Shown here piece by piece: positions 12,701 to 27,700 of a DNA stretch of 64,000 nt (position 1 is the first letter of the stretch; every line of letters begins with the position of its first letter). This DNA is from Phallusia mammillata (lineage: Eukaryota; Chordata; Ascidiacea; Phlebobranchia; Ascidiidae), in assembly GCA_003260075.1 (NCBI GenBank), contig QLIY01000706.1, forward strand, positions 14,431 to 78,430. Reading direction: 5' to 3'. The notes below the pieces were generated by a model. That model had not been told where the DNA came from, did no database searches, and saw nothing but the letters and a program-made list of their open reading frames with translations. The translations under genes and the position numbers were made by a program.

Positions 12701-15700
12701 AAGCCGTAATAAATATAGAAAATGTGATCAAACAAGTCAAGATTTTAAATGTTTAGAATCAAACGTGTAAAAGAATGAAACATGTAAAAAAGTGCTTAGA
12801 GTAGGTATGCTTAATATTAACAACCAATCAGTAAAGGCCAAAGCAGGGTTTAGCAACCTTTACTGCAGGCCTAACTACTCATGAAATAATATGAAACAGT
12901 TAATTTTAACATCAATGAAAAAATAGACAGAATCGTTTCAGGTAACATTTTTTTTAACATTTGCATCATAAAAAAACTGTTATCTGGCTCTGATTAGAAT
13001 TTGCAAATCATTTGGCAATGAAAAAAAAACTCCGCATGCCAGCATTGGCAAACATGTCAGGGATTGTTGACCTCTGGGCTAAACATAATGCTAATATTGA
13101 AACAAAATCTATTGTCAACTATCTTTATCCACAAATAATTTCACACATTTGGTTTATCTACACATCCAATATCAGTTTTTTCACTTTTGCGAGAACCAGT
13201 TTGAACCAAAAAACTATCCGAATTAGGCGAATATCCAGTTTACCGGATGTCAATTAGCTAAAGCCTTACCACATAAAAATCTTTTGAACCTCAAGTTTTG
13301 TTTGAATTAAATAGAAGTTGCAGATTAACCGAATCTGGTTTAACCAGGATTGCCATCGACTTGAAACCAAAAATAAAGGACAACCGAAAAAATATATTGC
13401 ATTTATACGAGCATTTATACGAGCCGTGACATATCATATGCTATATTTTGGTAGAAACAATCTGTTCCAGCCACTCCTGGTTCGTAGAAAATACTTTGTG
13501 CATCTCACAACAGCTCAGGTCTAGGTTTACTTTTACTTGTAGCAGGGATTTGACTATAGTAATTGTTGAAAATCAGACAAAAGAAGGACTCAAGTCAAAA
13601 ATAAGGACTATTCTTAGAAATAAGGACAATGAACTTTTTTAAGACATAGCCCTTCAAAATAAGGACAAATCTTAGAAATAAGGACGGTATGGCAACCCTG
13701 GGTTTAACTGATGTTTACTGTATGTATATTTTACTTTAACAACATCATCAATCTCTTATTCAAATAAAATCCCGAGTTTTTTATTCGTTGAATAATATTT
13801 TACCTTGATATACCAGTCTATTTCATCCCAATAGCGGGTTCCCATATTGTTAATTTTATAAAGTGTGGTGGTGTTAACTGAAAATGACCAGAGAAAAACA
13901 CAACAAATGCTCCACGATGTGATAGTCTCAAAGCAGCAGGGATGATAGGACGAAATAGTCCGCATGCTATAATTTCAGATGAACTGTCATAGCATGGCAG
14001 GATCCGACTTATTTTAAATTTATCATCCTAATTTCCTAAAAATATTACCTTGACAAGTAGAGTTTATGCAAATTTTTATGGTAAACTGCAAAAGTATTCA
14101 TTATAATCTACTTGCACATACCAAAAACATAAAATCCCAATTCTAAAAAGTTTGGAACCGTTTGTCTCAAGGCTGAAATCAGTTAACTTTAGTAAAAAGA
14201 ACAAATATATTTTGCTTATGCAAGCATCTTCGGTGTCTAAAACTGTATTAACCACGGCTCACACTTAACTGAAAGCCTGACAGACAAAACTGACTAGGAA
14301 CACACAGTGGAAGAAAAGAAAGATAAAAAACTAATGATGGGACGATACCAGGTTTTGAAGTGAGTACCGATACCGAGTACGAGTACCACATGTATATACC
14401 TTCTATACCGAGTACGATTTCCGAGTACTTAAGTGTAGTCTTGTACTTAGTTGTATATCACTGGCTAATTTATCTACCATGGTCGGGGTACAGGCGGTGC
14501 ACACACACACCGAAAAATGTAATCACCATGTGATAGCAAAAAAAAATACACGTAACCTGGCGAACTTTTTCTCGATTTTGTGCTGACCTAAGCAAATATT
14601 GGCATAAAGTTGCCCATATTCTTATGGTGTAAATCGGCCTTTGGTACTCGCAGGTTGGTATCGAAAACTGAGACAAAATATTTACCTTTGGTACTCGCAC
14701 GTTGGTATCGAAAACTGAGACAAAATATTTCGATACCGAACGGATACCACTGAAATCGTTCGATACCATCGATACCAAGTACCGGGTACCCGTCCCATCA
14801 CTATAAAAAAACGTATCAACCAATAAAAGCAGGGAAAGCGCAAAAACAAAAAACATTGTGTCACTTACACCTTGGTAAAATAGAACATATTTGATGACAG
14901 ATATTTGCAGCCCTCAGAAATTTTTAGTTTCAATAAAATACGCAAAAAACTGCCTGACAAAAAACAAATTCAACAGAGAACATATTTAATGAGCGAAATT
15001 TGCAGCAATCATAAGATTTTTGTTTCAACTACACAGGCAAAAATTTAGTAATATTTAGTTATTTTTTTAATTTCGATTTGTTGTGCTAAACTGTTATACT
15101 GGTAAGAATAAGAAATAACTATGACTGCAAATTTTCACCACAAAAAATACCTCGTCAACTAACCAAAAACTGTACAGACATAATATCTTAAAAACCTGAC
15201 AAAACTGATTCTTTTACCTATTAGGCAAATCACACATACTTCATACCAATCATTCAGCAAGTCAAATCTGTCCCATACAAAAATTGGCTTTTTGACCAAG
15301 CTGGCACATTGACAAATAAAAAAAACTCAGTGCAGTTGGGCAATAGATGTGAGATCTAAACTGAATGAGCATTATCAGTAACTTCCTGGTAGGAAGTTTG
15401 GGCATTATCTGACACACTGGTCAGTAATAGTCACTGCTTGTTTGAAGCGCAGAGATAATGGTCTGTTTACATGTGCATGGTGATTGTTAAGAAAACTTTT
15501 GCATGTGTTGATTTTTTCAGATGCACAGTTGACTATGGCCTTAAAATCTAAACTGTTCTAAACAAACCATCCTTTTCTTATTCTGTGTATGATGAATATT
15601 AAGAAAGCTTTTGTACAGTTCACTATGGCCTTAAAATCTAAACTGTTCTAAACAAACCATCTTTTTCTTATTCTGTGCATGATGAATATTAAGAAAGCCT

Positions 15701-18700
15701 TTGTACAGTAATTTATGGCCTTAAAATCTATACTGTTCTAAATAAACCATCTTTTTCTTATAAGTGTACGATGGGTATTAAGAAAGATTTTGTACAGTTC
15801 ACTATGGCCTTAAAATCTAGACTGTCTTAAAAAAAAATCCTTTTTCTTATTCTGTGTGTGATGGAAATTAAGAAAGCTTTTGTACAGTAAACTATGGCCT
15901 CGAATACATACTGGGTCTATGTGAAAAATGGTTGAACAAAACATTATTTAAAGCAACATATGTCATAGGAAAATGGGGTGTTCATTTAGCACAGTATAAA
16001 TCAAAACAACAAATAAAAACAAAAACCTAGGTCTAGTTAAAACACATTTTAAACTTTTTTGAAGCAACACATGGTAATAGAAAAAATGGTTGTTTATTTG
16101 GAGCAGGTTTGATAAAAACATTTGACTGAAATGGATTTTAAACCAGTTTAGTGCAATCAAAACTTAACAAAATACGTAGACATACAAAACTTTCTCAATG
16201 AAAAGAAATATGCACCTTGTACACTAAACACTCACAATACTTTTTCAGCAACAACTTGAAACATTATTTGAGACAGCTCTTGGTAATACAAAAAAGGTTG
16301 TTTATTTAGAAGAGTTTAGATTAAAACATTTAAATTACTTAATTAGATTTAAACCAGTCTAGTGCAATCAAAACTAAAAGTATATCTAGACACACCAGAC
16401 TTTCTCAACGATTAGAAATATGCACCTTTGTACACTAAACACTCCAAATAACCCAAAGATTTTTCAACCTGTTTTTGTACAATAACATTCCCTTTCGACT
16501 AAAATTTTCCTGCTACAAACAAAGAGAAAACTAAAATGTTTCTTTCATAGAAGGTTTCTATTGCAAAATTTTATCCCTATTAAGAATAAGCAAACCATGC
16601 CAAAGATTAATGCACAAGCTTGCAAAGTGGTTAAAGTTCCACAAATGTTCATGTGCCTTATGTCGAAAGCATACAAAACTAATCTAATCTTTACACTAAA
16701 ACAAGTTTGTGTTTCTTTGGGACTGTTGTTTTGACTATAACATACACCAAGAAATCTAGGCTAAATGATGCACATTTATCTAAAACACTCATTTTCAAAG
16801 CCTTAATCTTCCATGCTACCATAACATCGTCTACTCACTGACAGCGCATTGGTGTTGTTACATAAAGCAAAGACCTGGTTATACCGTAGAATAACAGGTC
16901 CTTAGCTGTCATAGCTGTACTACTGACACAGGAAGTCTTTGCTGCAAATCGGTTCAGGAGACACTTGCATGTCGCACAGTATAAAAAAAACAATACCAGC
17001 TTACTGGATTAATTTGCATATTAGACCTTGGGGCAAGATGGACCAAAAATCCCAATTTTTCATAACTTTTCAGTAAAGTCTAAGTAAATTTCAACATAAT
17101 CAGAAAACATTTTAATTGAAATTCAAAGCCATCAAATAAAACTAATATAAAAAAAAAACCTGTTTAAACATTAAACAAAAAATGTCAAAACCCTTTACAC
17201 TTAACAGTATATGAGTAAGACATATAGATGGTTAACTGTACACAATTTGTTAGGAAGCAGCCTCTATGGTTCTTAACTGACACCTGTTTTGATTGTTTTA
17301 AATTCCGGAGCAATTAAAAGGAAGTTCTTTGTATGAAGGAACGAAATCGAATCATAGGATAGCACAATGTACTGTAAATTATTTAAAATGCGTGCAGAAC
17401 AATTGGGCTTTTACACCCTCTGTTATAAGCAACAAATGTAACAACATATTTTAAATGTAAACAAAATTTGAAGCAAAACAAGCAGTTTTATTTGGCACAA
17501 AAGTGCATTTACCCAAAGAATTAACCATTGATTATTACAAAATTGAAACCCAATATAAAACCTAAAACTACTGCAAAAAATGCCATCATACAAATGCCAA
17601 AAGGGTCTATACATTTGTTTGTTTTATAGGGTTGTTTATTAAGGCTTTAGCAACAGTAACTGGTTTGGCAAAACCTCTATTATCGTCAGTTAAAAAGTGA
17701 TTTTATTTACTACTTAGTTTTGTTTCTAAATCCAATTCTAATTGGGAATGTATCTCAAAAACATAGATTGTCACGTTTTGACAACGTTTCAAACATCCAA
17801 GATTAAACATTTATTAGTGTCAAAGGATCTTTATAAAAGTTTTTGTGAAAATTGTTACCATACCGACTTAGTCTATCTGTAATATGAATTACTGTCATCC
17901 AAGCATATAAATTTCCAAATTCTAGTTGGCTTTATATATTTACAAGCAACATGACACTATAGGCATCAATTTAGGGGTGATATGTTACCCTCCCAAAAAT
18001 CAGGTGTAACTTGGGTATTATACCCCTATTCTTTCTTTGAACAAAACATTGTCATAACGGCACCATCATAAAAAACCTAAGTGTCTCATGGCTTGTTACA
18101 ACAGTCATTGCAGTAGGAACTGGATTGTCATGTCAGTTAGCGAGTAAACCCAAAATATGTATCTTTTATGAACAACACCTACTAAAAAAACATGCAGTGC
18201 AACAAAAAAATGCTATGAAACAAAGTTTGTATCATTTGCATTACAGAACAGCCACAATTAAAGTTATAGCACAAGCATTCTTAACTAGCCATCAAGTTTA
18301 TTGGGAATTGTATGACACAATGGCATGTTTTTAAAACCTGTAAAAGTCCCCCCCCCCCAATTTTGTGCAATAATCAAAATAACGTCGCCTGTGCATAGGG
18401 CAGTCCAAATTTAACAAGCTAGAACTTTTATAACATATTTTTAAACAGTGTTCATGTCCAAAACTCATCCATTCAACAATCAAAACTTATTAAAATGTAT
18501 CAGTTCAACAATGGAACTGTGATGATGAAGTGACTATGCAAATAAAATTTGTCTTGGCTTGTGTTACTTAAAAAAAATATTTTACCTTGAGAAATGCAGA
18601 AGTGCTTTGATGTGCTTTGCTTGTTGAAACCGGCTTCTGAAATTGCGGTGTAAAAACAGGGACTCCTGTGGTGACTTTGTTGGCCTCTGTCTTGGATACG

Positions 18701-21700
18701 GAAACTACAAAGCTGTCGGGTGTAAGAAGCTGCTGTCCATGAGCTGCAGGACTCATCAATTTCTGCAGGGGATCAAACTGCACATTTTGAGACTTTTGTG
18801 TTGTTGTTTGGGCCTCATTAGAGAGTTTAAGGGACGATAAAAGTTGGTTTAATGAAATCTGGTCAGCTTCTGTGCCTAAAAATAAACAATAAATTGATTT
18901 TAAGAGCACAAAACATTTTGCATTAAGTAAGGCTTTCAGGCAAAATGTATAAACGAGTGTTGCTTTTCCAGCAGTTTTGTTATAAATATTCGGCATTAAG
19001 AAATCTGTCTTTCAAAACATTATCCTCATGAAGGCTTTTAGATGGGACGTCAAAGGTAAACTTTGTTCCAGCAGTTTTATGTAAAAAAAGAAAGGTGAAG
19101 GTTTCAGACGCCGACCTACCTTTGGTAAAATTAGGTTTCAAAAGATAAATTAAATATTTGACAATGCCTCAACAAAACAATTAGTTGTCTTTAAGGGGTA
19201 AATAAAAGCTCAAAATCCCAGTTTCTTATCTGTTCAAGTAACATACCTGTATTGGTGCTTGGCTTGGGGGTAATTTTCAAAGATTCCTTCAATTTTCTCG
19301 TAAATTCCTTCACACAAAAGAAACAAGTCAATTGAATGGTCTATAACAGGGGTCACCAAACTTTTTTCACTGCGGGCCGGATAAGTTTTAAAATGATTCA
19401 TGCGGGCCGCCTACTTTACATGCCCTTTGGATCAATCCTGGGCGTTGCAATCTTATAAAACTAGGTCATATTATTCTACATGTCGTGACAGGACAATTTT
19501 CGTGAGGTGTAGATTTATTTTTGAATGTTACAAAGTTATCAATACGATTTGGCAAACCAAAAAATGTGGTTGGGGGCCGGATGAAATGACCTCGCGGGCC
19601 ATAGTTTGGTGACCCCTGGTCTATAACTTCAATAATAAACCTATTAAAATATTTTCAAGGATAACTTTACCACCCAAACTATTGATTTAAACACTTGATA
19701 CTAACAATAACTAGAAGGGATCCTTGGCACATTTTATCATTGCACTTACACTATGACCTATTTTGTAATGTTAATATTTTCCCTATACTTCTTTTATTGA
19801 GTCACATGTTAGTCACTGTTTTTATCGCCTTCGTTTGTTTCTTCAGACAGAAACTCATGGGGCCACACACATGCAAAGTTGTAAATAATACATTTCAAGA
19901 GATAAAATAATCATAAAAAAGTTTGGTGTTGTAAAGTCAAACACAGTGATCAGTACTGTGCTTAAATAATCATGCTATCAAAAGTACAAACTATCCAACT
20001 TTTGTTTGATTCAGGAAGTGTTTGTACTATGCTAAGGAAGAGAAGAGGTAAATAGTGAGACTTTAGGGTAAAACAGAATATATTGCAAACCTCTGAACGA
20101 TTTTCTGGGTGACTGACAGTTGAATTGTTGCTGTTGTTTTTTGACACACTGATGTTAGAGGGGGGGGGGAAACCAAAAATATAACATTTGAAGCCACTAA
20201 TATTTTTTGTGCCCAATACTTAGCTTTTCACTAAACAAATATTTTTCTGAGGGATGACATAAATTTTTTTACTTAAAACTAAAATGTTGAGTTGGTGAGA
20301 TATCAGACCATTTCAGGCTTGTACTGGTTAGTAGAAATAAAGAGGGGGGGGGGCAAATATTTTTCTGAGGGATGACATAAATTTTTTTACTTGAAACTAA
20401 AATGTTGAGTTGATGAGATATCAGACCATTTCAGGCTTGTACTGGTTAGTAGAAATAAAGATAATTCTTCAATTCTGTTTAGATATACACCACAAATTAC
20501 ACTGAATATGCTTGACTTTTATGGTTGGTGTATGGAATAGCCTCTCAAAATTGTGATCATTGCTATCATTATTATTCATATTTTGCCAGGCCTATTGAAA
20601 GTACAGAATCAGCCAGTCACCAAGCACAGGCTAGACCAGGGGTCGGCAACCTTTCAGGCGAGGCATGCCAATTTCCATGTGTTAACGACCTCGCATGCCA
20701 ACGTTTTTCTTAATAATAGTGGTGTGTGCCAGCAGATATCAATAATAAAAAGAAACCAGAGTGTTTTGTGCATATAGGGCTGAATTTTTAAACAATGACA
20801 TGATAAAAACTGAAAACAAGCTGTGTAACTCGTTAAATTGTTACTTTAATATAAAAAGGCAAATCGGTCGGTGTGCCATGAAAAACCATCCGCCTAGTGC
20901 CAGGGGTTGCCGACCCTTGGGCTAGACTGTGGTGGGATTCGAACCCATGACAGGAGCCTTTCTGGGACTCGCACTCTACTGACTGAGCTACGGAGGCTTA
21001 GTGGTCTGTAAGCCAGTCAAAGGTCAAATTACAAGCACCATTGCCTGGTTTGTATAATGCACATATCAGCTTCGTGTAAAAGTCATTTCAACAATTAATC
21101 AGTTAAGATGTATAAATTTATAACTGGGATCAGCCCTGAAGTGTTCATGCAGACCAGCAGTTATGACATACTATCATAAAAGTACCATCACCTTTAACAT
21201 TGTCATAATGCCATCATTAGAAGACCGTTCTTGTTGCTTGACAGTGGAAGTGCTTGATTTAGTTGAAGTAGGTTTAGATGCAGGAGCACTTTGAGTTTGA
21301 GATGGGTTGGGTAAACTTTGGCTGCTGAGTTTTAAACTTTGCCACATTTCTTCAAAACTGTTGTCTTGCCTTGAACTGGACCTAAAAAAAAAGAAAAAAA
21401 TGTAAAATGCAATGTTTGTAGCATTCTCTGCCCACAGAAGGGCTTCAGATAAACTTCAGAAAGTATATTAGAACTTCAATTTATCAATAACAAAAAGTTA
21501 ACACATTTATATACATACATAGGTGGTGTGTGGTGTGAAGAATGGGGTTGATTAGTTCCTCGTTGAAGTAACTGCACTGGTTGATGGTGTTGTGAGGACT
21601 GCTTGTATGTCTGAACATAGACATCAGTTTTTTAGTTTGTTTTCAATATAAAACAGTTTCTTCATGTCAAGTTTTTGACTATACTACAACAGTTCCAAAA

Positions 21701-24700
21701 AATATATTTTAAATTGAATATAACAACTTTCCCAAAGTGTCCATATTTATATGCAGTAGGTGTGGCTAAAGTCTGTGTTTACTTAAGTCTTTAGCGACAC
21801 AGAACACTATGACATGTTTTATTGACCTTTGGTGGTTGATTTTTGTTGGCGGGTTTGAAAGCAGAATGACGAGATTGAACGAAGCGGCCTTGACCAAGAT
21901 TTGGACCCATAGGTGGATTACTATAGCGATCTGATGAGCCCTAAGACAAAATTTCAAAATAATGAAGGTAAAACAAATATTTCGACAGCCTGATTGTCGA
22001 AAAATACAATAAAAAAACATATCTATATTTTGACATCTCAGAGTAAATCATGGTTTTTAGTAGTAATGCACCAAACCCACCTCAAAAGGTTTGGGTCGAA
22101 ACTGAATATTCAGCCACAAGGCCGAACCTTAATCCCCTTTCTGCTCGATGTTTTCAACTGAACCTTGTGCCATTGATGCAAATGAACTAGTTTATGACAA
22201 TTTCACAATGCTAAGTGTACCAAAAAAGGCCAATAGAAAACACCAATAGAATGCCCAAATAGGCATTCATGTTCACATGTGCTTTTTGTTGAGAACCCAG
22301 GAAAAGACTCCATGATCCGAAATAAGGGGCCATTGAATACAGTTGAAAATGCTTGTCCAAATAGTTTGCTTATTGCAAAAGCTTTATTTTCCTGCTTTGT
22401 TGACCAACATTAGCAGAATTTTAATACATCTTTACATAGAGAAATTTCACTTTGACTGCACAAAGTTTTGCCTATTAGTTTGACTTACAGTTTGATGGTT
22501 CGGCCTCACAACTGCAACAGGTTTGCTATCTTTATTGAGAAACCTTTCACCATAGGAAATGTTGATGATTGCACATGAGGGCAGTTTGTAACCTCTTCGC
22601 TGAGGACATCGACCTCTGCAGCAAGTATGATAAATTTGAAGAACCATGGTGCAATTATTCTACTAATTTGGCAAATTTTTTTTTAAAGAATCACTATTCA
22701 CTAGGAAATGATTTCAAAATTTTTTTTACCATATTTTGTCTTTAGCAAGTATTACTCTTACAGCAGTTTTAGTTTTATTGTAAATAATCAACGTCCCATA
22801 TGAGACAACTTCATCGGGATAATGGCACATCTTGAACAAAATTTGTCTTTGTAATAAACCTGCTAGAAGAGCAATACTTTTCTACACTATGCCTGGCAGC
22901 AACAGTTTATTTTGTCTTTATTTCCACTGACCACTACAGGATACATTGCTTTATTGAAGTGTGGTTTATAACATTGTACAGTCGTAATTACTTCATTCAT
23001 TAATGTGATTTATTACCAGTATCATTTAATACTGTAATGTAGATTAAAAAGTCAGTCTTGTTTCCCTAAACATTTTGAGTAATCAGAGTGTAAGATTGAA
23101 ATTGTAAACACATTTTTTTTAATTATAAGGTCACAAAAATGTGACCAGTTCATACATTTTCAGCTATGTCGAGGTTGCACACAAAAAGGATTGAGTCTTC
23201 TAAATTTGATTTTGACGAAAAGGACACAGCTAAAGAGTCAAACGTTATACAAGAGTGTCTGAGTAAGTATTAGCCTGAGCATTAAGTTTAAATAAAACTT
23301 AATTACAAATTTACTTACCCCAAGGTCAGTCCTCCCAAAAACTCTTCATCAAATAAGACATCAAACATCAAATCTTTTTCGTTTTTGCTCTGGCTGTGAA
23401 TACCAACAATCGTTCCACGAAATCCGAGGGGCACAGTGTATCCGTCTCGAACATTAACAACTCTATGAAAGTAGTTTCACAATAAATTCTGAGGTTAATT
23501 TAATTTCTCGCTAAATAACGCTAACCAGAAATCACTTTCGCTTTATTTTAGAAAGTATTAAAAGATGCTTTAGAAAGTATTAAAAGACACAACGAAAAAA
23601 GTAAGAATTGGCATTTTATGTCATGCAAATGAGTACCAAAATACATCACTTTTATTAGGGACACCTTTAAACATAATAGCTACATAAACGAATGGCATCT
23701 TTCTGAAACCTGGAAAGGTCCCCCAAAATTTTGCCCACAAAATAAATAACAAGGCCTATGCCCAGGCCCCTGTAGTAAAAATGCAGAATTCTGTGTATGA
23801 CTAAGGAAAATGGCTTTATCACAAATGAAAAAGGATAGCTTAAAACTAACAACACCTTTGTTGGGGCTTATTTAAGAGTCAAGTCAAGTTTATATTTGCA
23901 TTTTCACTTCTTCAGGTATATCCATGTTAAACAGTTTATGAAACAGCAAGGACACTTAATACAGATAATGATTTCACCTGTCAAGTAATTGGTGTTGGGC
24001 ATTTTTGTCAGGGATAAGTGTTCCTTGTTGAGTAAGTGGTCGATACAGAAAATGCGGACGTACGCCAACTGTAACTTCTCTTGTTTCACGTTTTCCCTCA
24101 TTCTGTAAAGAAACATTTTTGTTTACACAACATGGGGCCTGTGGGTGATGGATCAAACTTTGGGAGGTTCAATTTTGGAAAACTAACTACTTTTGAAAAA
24201 AAAACACTCTTTCATTTGAAGCACTCTTTTTTGACCAAATGCATGGAACAAACCAGCGCTAGACAGAAAAAAAAAACAATATGTGTCCCCCGAAATACTT
24301 TGAAATTTTATGTTCGCTAAACAAATGGATTTTAAACCATAATTTTCCAAGGATTTAGTTTACAACATATCAATAATTTCCAAGGATCCATAATTTTCCA
24401 AGTATTACAGTTTAACAATATATCAATAACTAACAAAGAGGTTTGAATGATGATTGCATACCTTGAACTGGTCCAATGTATTGCAAATTGCTTTGATAAC
24501 CTCAGGTTCAACAGTGTTTGAACTTTCGTGTACTTTCTGTCCATCATAACATGGTTGTGCTTTCAACCACTTTGATAGCTCTTGCAGCTTTTCTTGCCTG
24601 CAACAACAAAAAAGTTGGTAATTTTACTATGGTAGGTTAGATTGTTTATGTGACAAATAAGAAAAAAAATTAGCTTTTAAACAATGTCATGCATATAGGC

Positions 24701-27700
24701 ATTCTGTCATTAAGACCAAAAACACCAAACAAAACTTTAAAACAGCAAAAAACTTTGTGTCGCACTATTGTGCCGAGGCACACTGTTTGAGAATCACTAA
24801 TTAAGACCCTAATAATTAGCAAAGTAGTATTTAATTCATTTTATGATGTATAACCAGCTTGCTAACCAATTTTTTTTAACTTTAGGTAAGCAAAATTATT
24901 TAAAAAAAATATTTTTAAATTGAGTTAGGATAAGTTAGGTCAGTGATTTCAACCAGTGTTTCATGAAACATTGTCAAAGGTGTGAGCTTGTTTGTTTATT
25001 GCATAATTATAAAATTTAGTTTGGTGTTCCAAAGTTATCCATGGCTCAAAAAAGGTTGAGAAACACTGAGTTATGTATTGAAAATGTCCAAGTGTGACTT
25101 ACACAACTTCGGAACCAAACATTGCTTCGGCATCAATTTGATTTTCATTACCACGACTAAGCACTCTTTGAAGATAGGAGAACACTTTTGGAAACCTTGA
25201 AAAAACATAAAAAGTTAATGCAGTCCTAAATTGCAACTGTGTTCGATTATTTAGGCTTCTTTCTGCACCATTTTAAAAACTAGAACTTTAACAGCAGAAA
25301 ATTAGAATTCGAAAACTATTTGAATGACACTATATTAAGGCTAATTTGTTTCCTTTTGTAACTATTGGTATTACAGAAAAAATGTTGTTTTAATACTAAA
25401 ACTGATACATATGTATTCTTATTTTTTGTTGAGTACTAAATGAAAGATTAAAATAAAATTAAAATTTTGCTATATTTCAACATAATATCAGGCTCAGAGT
25501 TTTACAAAGTAGAAATTGTGATACCTTTCTAAGTATTCTCTGAGAACAGAACCAACAGCTTCAGAATAAAGCCATTCATTGTTCGATTTTTTGGAAAATC
25601 CAGCAATTCCAGAATTTTCTTTTGAAAACCTCAAGTTCAAACCAACATTCCATTTTCTTGTTGGTGGACTGCACATTATAAAATATATATAAAAAACTTT
25701 CATGTCAGTAAAAAAATCAACACAGTTTAAAAACCAAACAAAAAAATAAATGTTACTTTTTTCAATAGAATTTTTTTTAAAAACTTTTTTGAAGGGAATG
25801 AAAAATACATAAAAATCATAAATGACTAATTGAAAAAATAACTCACTAGAAAATGTAAATGGATCCAGTAATTCGACAGAAAAGAAAGTTTGAAATGCCA
25901 ATAGTTGATGCCAATCTCCAACTGGGCTGATAAGATGAAAGTTTCTGCATTGTAAAATATAGAGTGCACAATATTGAAATGGTACATTAGGGATACCAGT
26001 TTGTGACAAAAAACAAACAACAAATCTTTGCCTTACTAAGCAAAAAACAAGAAAAAGGTCATAATTTTGCAGATAAAGTTCCAATATGTGAGGGCCTGAC
26101 AATTTCTTTACAAAATACTACAAAACAAAGCCTAACATTACATAAGTCATACTTTCACAGGCATGAATTTGTGTCAAAATGAATCTGTCCGTTATTTGCA
26201 GTTAACTCATCAATGCAAAAGCAAAAAAATCAGTTCTTTAAAATTTTACTTTACAAATGAAAACTGTGCCAAACCACTAAATCGCCTTTTTATTTAAATA
26301 AGTCTTAATTGTCAAATTTGCATTTGCTGCAAAAGATTCTCACATTGCATTAAATGCTATAAAACCTATTTGATGCTCGATATAGGTTGCCCAGGAACTG
26401 GCTTAGTGCAGCTCATACTTAACTTCAACCAGAATTTAAGACCAAATGTTCTTAAAAGTAGCATAAATTTTCAATGTTTAATACTTACACTTGACTGGGA
26501 TAAAACTTTGCTGAAATCAGGTTCTTCTGGGACTTGAAATTTAACAGTGGCATTGCTCTCCTTAGCTTGAACAACCTAAGACAAAACAATGTTAGCAAAA
26601 ACAAATATTGAATGAAAATGCGGCAAAGAAGTTTTACCTGGCCATAACAACCATAGTGTGGGACACCCAGGTTGAAAACTTCAGCATTTTTAGGAAACAG
26701 TTCAGAAAGGGATTTCAGTTTTTTAAATGTTGGATCTTTTACTGAAATATCCTAAAAATAAAAATTTAAACCTTACAATAATGAATAGATTAAAAGCAAT
26801 ATGTGTGTAACAAAAAGCTGCCATTGTTAGGGTAAGAAAGGGTTTATTGACTAGCTCCGGGATGGGGAACCTTTTTGTTTATAAAGGCCACCAAACGGTT
26901 TATCGACACTCGTTTAGGCCGCATAGACTATTTCCCAGGCGAAGGACAGTGGTGTTCAAACTTTTTGACTTTACAGAATGGTCGTTTTGCTAATCCCTCG
27001 TAGAGTTGTAGGACTTACGGTCCAAGCTAAATAAAATTCGTTTTTACATTTCCACCTTAACTACAACATTCAGGATTTATTTAACCTATAAACTTGCTCG
27101 TTTGCAAATATCAATGATCTAAGAGCAACTTGTGACATCACAGACGAGTTTAAGATATTCGATTATGCGCAAACAATTGTTCTTTTGCAACACAATTAAG
27201 ATTGTAGAACCTCGGTCCTTCGTAGTCCTACGGAAATCGCTATGTGTACCACTACGGGACCATTTGGCTCTAGTTTGAAAACTGCTGCCCTAGAACTGAT
27301 CAAATAGCAATGGGGAATAAAGATAAAAAAATACGTTTCTGTCTATTTTCAGCGCCTGGTGCAATTCCTAATATCAACATCCTAAAATGTATTTTGACAT
27401 CGAAGGCCGCTCTTAGTGCCCTGAAAGGCCGCAGGTTCCCCACCCCTGGACTAGCTTATTGACTAAATTAGAACTGGGATCCGCCCTGAAATAGAAAGTT
27501 CAGGAAAGACTCTTGTCATGGGTTTGAATCCCACCGCAGCCTAGATTTTTCTACCCCATGCCTTGCCATATGGGAATGCTTGTAGACTGGCTGTTTCAGT
27601 ATGGTAACGGGCCTGGTATACTGTGATTGCTTATCATTATGTGTTGTTTTGGCACACAGCATGAAAAATGCATTGCCTAGTACAAATTTAAAACCTTGAT

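Noticed and set aside
14470-14864. overlapping open frames rich in RYL/GTRY words
   Set aside because: Products of GGTACTCG-type subterminal repeats of a MITE; the same frames occur in the sister copy at 40982-41242.
15525-15905. CRISPR array
   Set aside because: Units are contiguous 90-bp tandem repeats without unique spacers, in a eukaryotic intron.
18568-18996. 142-codon open frame on the minus strand
   Set aside because: Exon 33 of XRN1 (18875-18586) plus intronic flanks; not a separate gene.
25494-26102. 202-codon open frame on the minus strand
   Set aside because: It is XRN1 exon 23 read through its acceptor into intron sequence; exon 22 within it is used in another frame.
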